The notes beneath the pieces were generated by a model. The model saw only the letters and a list, made by a program, of their open reading frames with translations. It was not told the DNA's origin and ran no database searches. DNA of 64,000 nt, taken from contig CM041538.1 in assembly GCA_023238725.1 (NCBI GenBank), forward strand, positions 15,808,880 to 15,872,879. Direction: 5' to 3'. Positions 58,711 to 64,000 of this stretch are shown here, piece after piece (position 1 is the stretch's first letter; every line of letters begins with the position of its first letter). Source of the DNA: Scortum barcoo. Taxonomy: Eukaryota > Chordata > Actinopteri > Centrarchiformes > Terapontidae. Made by a program: the position numbers and the translations under genes.

Positions 58711-59241
58711 CAGTGGAAACCTCTTTTACTGATCAGGTCTGTCTGAGTCAAATTGATCACTATAAGCAGATTATTCTTATGATTGAATTTCTTTTGTTTT
58801 GCTTTATTTCCCATCCAGATTACCATGAAATTGACATTTGTATATGTAATGCACGTCTTCTACTTAGGGGGCGTGACCAGTCATTATCAAGCCACTTTAT
58901 GAGGGTGGTTTCAATCACAGGTGCTTTCCCTGTGCTCATTTGTTTTCTGTCTCCACCACCAGACATGACTGTTTCTCAGTGTTTGAGGAGAGTTTGTTTT
59001 CCATTGGGAGATCATGATTTCAATGTGCACGCCACTCCGGCCCTGGGTGGCCAGCTGGAGGCTAATAGGCCTCCACAAAGCAAAGTATCATTGAAGTAAA
59101 GTAAAAGAAAATGAATTACTGTGTTTTTATTTTATTGATATGTTGTCATTTAAACAGCATTTGTATAGGAATGATTCTGTCCTAAACTTTTTATAAGCAC
59201 GCGATCACTCTAACCGAGATCACTATAAGCAGTTTCCACTG
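58711..59241. mobile_element. candidate non-autonomous pogo/Tigger-like element
   Basis: Left end CAGTGGAAAC is repeated inverted at the right end (GTTTCCACTG, 59232-59241). Subterminal GATCACTATAAGCAG occurs near both ends (58755 and 59217). CAGTGGAAAC ends are typical of pogo/Tigger DNA transposons. The left flank is TA, the right flank is TT, so the TA duplication is only half visible. The 128-codon plus-strand frame inside has no transposase motif. Confidence 0.55.
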
Positions 59242-62200
59242 TTCTTGGATTTTTTTTATCCAATGCTTTTAGCCAACAATGTCAAATTAAAATTTAAACT
59301 TATCTGCTTTCTAGGTAACTTAGCCTGCCTACTTTTTCTTGACCTCTCAATTTGCAACCCCTGGTGTTGATGTGACTGACTCAGGTTGGTGGGCAGCTCA
59401 CTGGTAATTGTAGCCTAGGGAGCTGAGTCGTGGAGCTTTCCACGTACCTCTTGGCAACTACAGAGACACTCCCTGGGGTACCAGTGCCCCTGGGTTGGGA
59501 ATCATTGATCCAACAAACCAAATCAATTTTACCCTTGTGATACAGCTCAAATCATTCTCATACATTTTCCAACCTTAGAAACTTTGTAAACAGGACGCCA
59601 TACAATCCTCCAGTAAAATGGGTTGAAATGGAATTACCCACTGATTTGATTTTTTTGTTTGTGACATGCTTGGTGGTTGTATTGAGAAAAGAGAAAACAT
59701 ATGAGTTGCGGGGTGAATAAAGAAGAACATGCAAGGAAATAAAAGAGACACTTAAATTCTGCCTTCCAACAATCTGTTTCCACTATACTGCACTTCAAAC
59801 AAGTCTCATAAGTGGTTTATCACTCCACAGACACCAAACAGTGTATGTACTGATACAGACTACAGAGCAAAAAGCCATAAACTGATTAGGGAGACATGCA
59901 CAGTGTCAAAGATCCAGCGCTGTTGTAATAAAGATAACGATCGTATAAAATTAAAGACACTGTCATAAAGTTAATTGTCTAAAATAGTTTGATTGTTTTT
60001 ACCCAGTGAACCACTGCACAAGAAGCGAGAAGCCCCTACATTTCTATAGCCTACTGCATATTGGCTGTATTTCCTATTTTCAAGCCTCCATTCATCCTAC
60101 AACAGTATTTTCCTAAATCAGTGGTTTCCAAATACCTTTCCAAAATGTTGCAAGATATATTTGAGGAATTGTGAGATCACTGACAAATATATAAAATAAG
60201 ATGAGAAATCTTTATCTACTGTTTTATTACAGCTGTATTACTTTTGTATTCATGTTTTATTATGGGAAAGTACTTATTTATACCTCTTTGGCCTCTGAAA
60301 AATGTTTCACATCAATAAAAAGTCTAAAAGAGGATGATCACTCTCACGTCATATATGCAAACTGTGACAAGAGGTCATAAAATTGCTTTGGTTTAAAGGA
60401 TCTCAAGCTGGAACCGCTGCCATAAATCATAGCCTTGTGCCTAGAGGGAGCTAGAGAGATAGACTGGAGGGAGGGTGGTAGAAAGGACAGGGGTAAGAGT
60501 TAAATGGCTAGGTAAAGATCACGCATCAACTTAAAATGTTCTCTCATACCAAAATCAGAGGAAGGAGTGCTCTTATTAAATCACATTCAACAAAGGCCAA
60601 ATACTTATACATTTAAATGCACAAAATGAAATTACTCCCATTATTGTCCATTATGTGATTTAGTCTGCATTTTTTAAACAAATTATTTTGAATTTTCTAA
60701 CCCCATGCATATCCTATATAGTCAGACAAGCATGTCCTAACAGCATTAGGGTATATTAAATTGAAAATCATCCAGGGTCCAACTATATTGGACAGCCATG
60801 GTTTATTTTCTCTTCTCTATCTCATTATAGACCACAGGTTTCAGAGGAGAACCGTGGGCCCCTGGTGATATACAACCTCAGCAGCCCCAGCCCTCCAAAG
60901 CCTCCAAATCCTGCAGCCATGGGTCCAACCATATTATATATCTGGGCTGGACCAAGACAAGAAAATAAATATGGCACTGCGTCTCACTGACTCACATTAA
61001 CTTTAATGGCAGATGAGAGATGGATGAGCAGTGAAGTCACTCGAGCATGCAGAGAAAAAGAGCGAGAGAGGAAAGAGGTTGGCAAGACAGGGACTAGACA
61101 GGAAGAGGTGGAATGATACTAATACTAATGTCAACATAAATGCCTGGGATTGAGCCATTAATCACATCATTTTCTTAAAGAAAACCCAAAAATAAAAGTA
61201 TTAGCAAAGTGTGCATCCATGGGTGGCACAGGCACTTTGCGTTGAGTTCTCCATATAGGCAGGAGTATCAAGCTCTTTAAGTCTTAACGAGTAATTAACA
61301 CACAAGAGATTTTCCATTCAAGCAAGACAGAAAGAAAAAAGAAAGTTGGCTTTAGCTGCTCGCAGTGAGAGAAGTGAATGGAGGCGGGATCAATGCGGGA
61401 ACAAAAGAAATGCCTGATCAATTACCGAGTGGGATCTGTGCTGAGCGCCTCTCCAACAAGCTGTCAAAATGAGGCAGGTAAAGCCTCCATCCTGCATTAT
61501 CAATTTATCATCCGACCATCCGAGCGCAGCATGCCTTTCAATCCGGCTTTGGGAGGCTTTTGTAGCGTAAAATATGTGTCGCAATCGACTTAAGACGAGT
61601 GTCTAAAAATCCACAGCTGTATTTATGAAAAGGAAGAGCCTATTAAGAGATGCAAAACCCACACAGTTGTCTAAGTTAACTGCAAACGCACTGTTGAGAC
61701 ACGAAGGGTTCAATCGGCTGCACTGAAAAATACAAAAGAGCCCCTGAAGAAGAGTCTTTCTGCAAACTAACAGAAAGACTAAAAGTTTTTCACAAAACTG
61801 CAGCAGTGAAACGAGTTCTGCGTGTCACCGCAACTTTATGAATGAAGACAAAAAGAAAAAAAAAACGCAACATCAGCTCCTGCTCGCTGAAACACAACTT
61901 AATCCCAGATGGGGAAATAGTTTTATTACTTATCATAACTCCACTTTACTCTCCAGGAAAAAAAACTTATTCCAAATAAAGTGAAAAAACTCAAACAGAG
62001 CGATCAGTCAGATCAGAGTGTAAAACGTGACCAGTCTGTCTGCGTTTTTTTTTTTTTCTCCACGCATTTTCCTAAAAAGCCGGTAAAAGAGAAGTGCAGC
62101 TTCCGACCTGCTCGGGAGCAATCGTTCAACTTTTTATCCACCTTTCCGCAATTTGATGTTGGGATTTGACCCGCATCTACTCAGCAGACTTGCACAAGCA

Positions 62201-64000
62201 GAAAATCCCCCGTGAGACAACGAGCTCCTGAAACAATAGTCACAATCAAAGGCATTGATAACCTCACTGTGGTGCAGTCAAGAGATCACTTCATACCTTG
62301 CAACAATTGGAGTGCCTTGGCGTCGAGGAGCCCACAGTCGGAATTTGAGACAGGATATGTGCCCCAGAGTGGAATATTGAACTATAGCCGTGTGAGAAAG
62401 AGAAAAGTTAGGGAAATGCCCTGTTTGGGAGAGGGGAGGGGACACAGACTGAGGCAGAGACAGAGAGAGAGGTGGGGGGGGGGGTAGTAACGGACTGCAG
62501 GACAAACCCACATTCCTCAAGACTCCTAGAGCTGTTATAACAGGGGCCAAGCAGCTAAACCTTCACACTGAGGCTAACATCACTCTGAAAACACACACAC
62601 GCACACACACACACACAGTCCTTCAGGCAACCACAGGGCAGGGATGAGATAAAAGTCTCACCAAAAGCAAATGATCTTCACTGATTGCTGAGCTGCATTT
62701 GCATCGCAGTAACATCAGGCTGCAGAAGAGGAGCCAACAATGACAGATCGATATGATAACAGTCAAGAGATCACTTCATACCTTGCAACAATTGGAGTGC
62801 CTTGGCGTTATCTACTGAAAGGAAAATGGTCCATAATTATAGTTAGAGGGGAAAAAAACAAGTGACTGTATTAAGTAGCCTGTGATTAGTTGCCGTGTTT
62901 TACAGTTGTTTGGCAGAAATTAAACCAGTTTCACAACCTCTAGCTCGACACACTTCACGTCACAGATCACGCTCACCTTGCAAATGAAGTTAGCAGCGGA
63001 GCACAAAGAGCGTGTTGCTCTGTCACAACGTGCCACATTTACGCCTGCTATTCAAATACTCCTGCTATTTACTGCTGCGGCCCACTGTTGCTTGTGATTG
63101 ACGCATCCTTGTGCTTTGTTGTCACAAGTGCTGATAGGAAGTTAACATTGAGAGAGTGGCCATCTGGGTGGTATACGGGCGAGGACAGCTGAGCACATCT
63201 GAAATGTTTCTACCCGGCACACTGACTCCACCACTCTTAAGAAAAAGGGTGAGTAGTAGCGAGTAGAAAAGCCTATTCTCAATGCAGATTCATCGCTACA
63301 GTTTAAAAAAGGTAATGTAGTTTAATGAATCAACTGAAAAGCATGAAATCCTCAAACAGACTGTAATTTCATACGAAACTAGTCTTAATGTGACCACAAC
63401 CATAACCAAATTGTAGTTCTAGCATATTGAGTGCGACATCTATGACAAATTCAGGAAACTTTTCTGAGAGATGACATTTGTGCTTTTGTGGGATTCGATG
63501 AGATGAGAGATTGTGAAGAGAAACTGACAATCTGACAACTAGAGGATAAAGGTTCAAGATTTTTATTTGGCAGTATCTGTCCTGCTGAAGTGTCCAACAT
63601 CTGCCATGCTCCTTTCGTAACTGAACCTGTGAAACATGTATCACTTCATTACCAAATCTGTTTTGATTTGACTTTCTACAAATGTTCCTATCAAACGGCT
63701 TCCTAAAGACTTTTAAAAGGTTTTAAAATCTTTAAAACCTGTTGTGCTTTCCACAAAATGAGTGGGTTTTTGCCCCTGTATGTTGTCTATCACTGTCTAC
63801 CTCCACTGTCTTTGGAAGGCAGTGGACAAAAAGCATTTGTCTGCATACATGTTAAAGTTTCTTTGGTCTGTCAAAGATAACTCCTTTGTTCAACTCATGA
63901 TCCTGCCAATAAAAGCAAAGAAGCATTTGAAGGTTTGAGTAGTTCTTCAGGTGCTGATGGACACTTGAAGCCCCCTGATGGACCTCTGAAGAACCAGTGG

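Larger units (their letters stand above)
58186..64000. other. 5' flank of fbn2: no gene recognised
   Basis: 5.8 kb upstream of the coding start. Contains nested transposon-like repeats (58.26-59.51 kb) and a 49-bp exact direct repeat (62275 and 62760). A candidate splice donor for a non-coding exon (minus strand CAAG|GTGAGC, GT at 62975-62976) is also present. CpGs are somewhat enriched about 61.4-62.2 kb. No TATA box or core promoter could be fixed. Confidence 0.5.

Noticed and set aside
58713..59099. 128-codon plus-strand frame inside the pogo-like element
   Set aside because: No transposase or DNA-binding motif; starts within the terminal repeat; likely chance.
62212..62487. 91-codon plus-strand frame overlapping the 49-bp repeat
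   Set aside because: Ends in a purine-rich low-complexity run; no domain; not supported as a gene.
1..64000. tRNA, rRNA or known small RNA genes
   Set aside because: None recognised on either strand by eye; a covariance-model search would be needed to be certain.

Overview
This is teleost fish nuclear DNA. The vertebrate fibrillin gene structure, dense (GT)n/(GA)n microsatellites, fish-type interspersed repeats, and a decayed Tc1-like element with TA target sites all point to a bony fish, probably a percomorph. The species cannot be named from the window.

One gene fills most of it: a fibrillin on the minus strand, best called fbn2, from its start codon at 58035-58037 to its stop codon at 724-726. 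I could place 64 coding exons. In order they encode a signal peptide with a furin-type site, the N-terminal unique domain, EGF1-3, hybrid 1, cbEGF1-2, TB1, a glycine-rich region, the non-calcium EGF4, cbEGF3-6, hybrid 2, cbEGF7-9, TB2, cbEGF10, TB3, the twelve-domain run cbEGF11-22, TB4, cbEGF23-24, TB5, cbEGF25-31, TB6, cbEGF32-36, TB7, cbEGF37-43, and a C-terminal propeptide behind an RHKR site. That is 47 EGF, 7 TB and 2 hybrid domains, the full fibrillin set. The summed coding length is about 2,897 residues, close to mammalian FBN2 as I recall it. The glycine-rich linker points to FBN2 rather than FBN1 (proline-rich). The teleost a/b paralogue was not decided.

Layout: 1-723 is 3'-flanking/3'-UTR sequence. 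724-20,997 is the compact exon-dense 3' two thirds of the gene. 21-58 kb holds the N-terminal exons, separated by 1-8.5 kb introns with microsatellites, fish repeats and a Tc1 remnant. 58.0-64 kb is 5' flank with nested transposon-like repeats and possibly an untranslated first exon.

The main oddity is three small length anomalies (+1, +1 and +2 bases). They lie in the glycine-rich exon, at the end of the TB2 exon and at the end of the cbEGF17 exon, each in or beside low-complexity DNA. All other exons are intact and well conserved, so assembly or read error is the simplest explanation, but a disrupted allele cannot be excluded from this window. I saw no novel multi-gene system; the window is essentially one structural extracellular-matrix gene with its introns and repeats.
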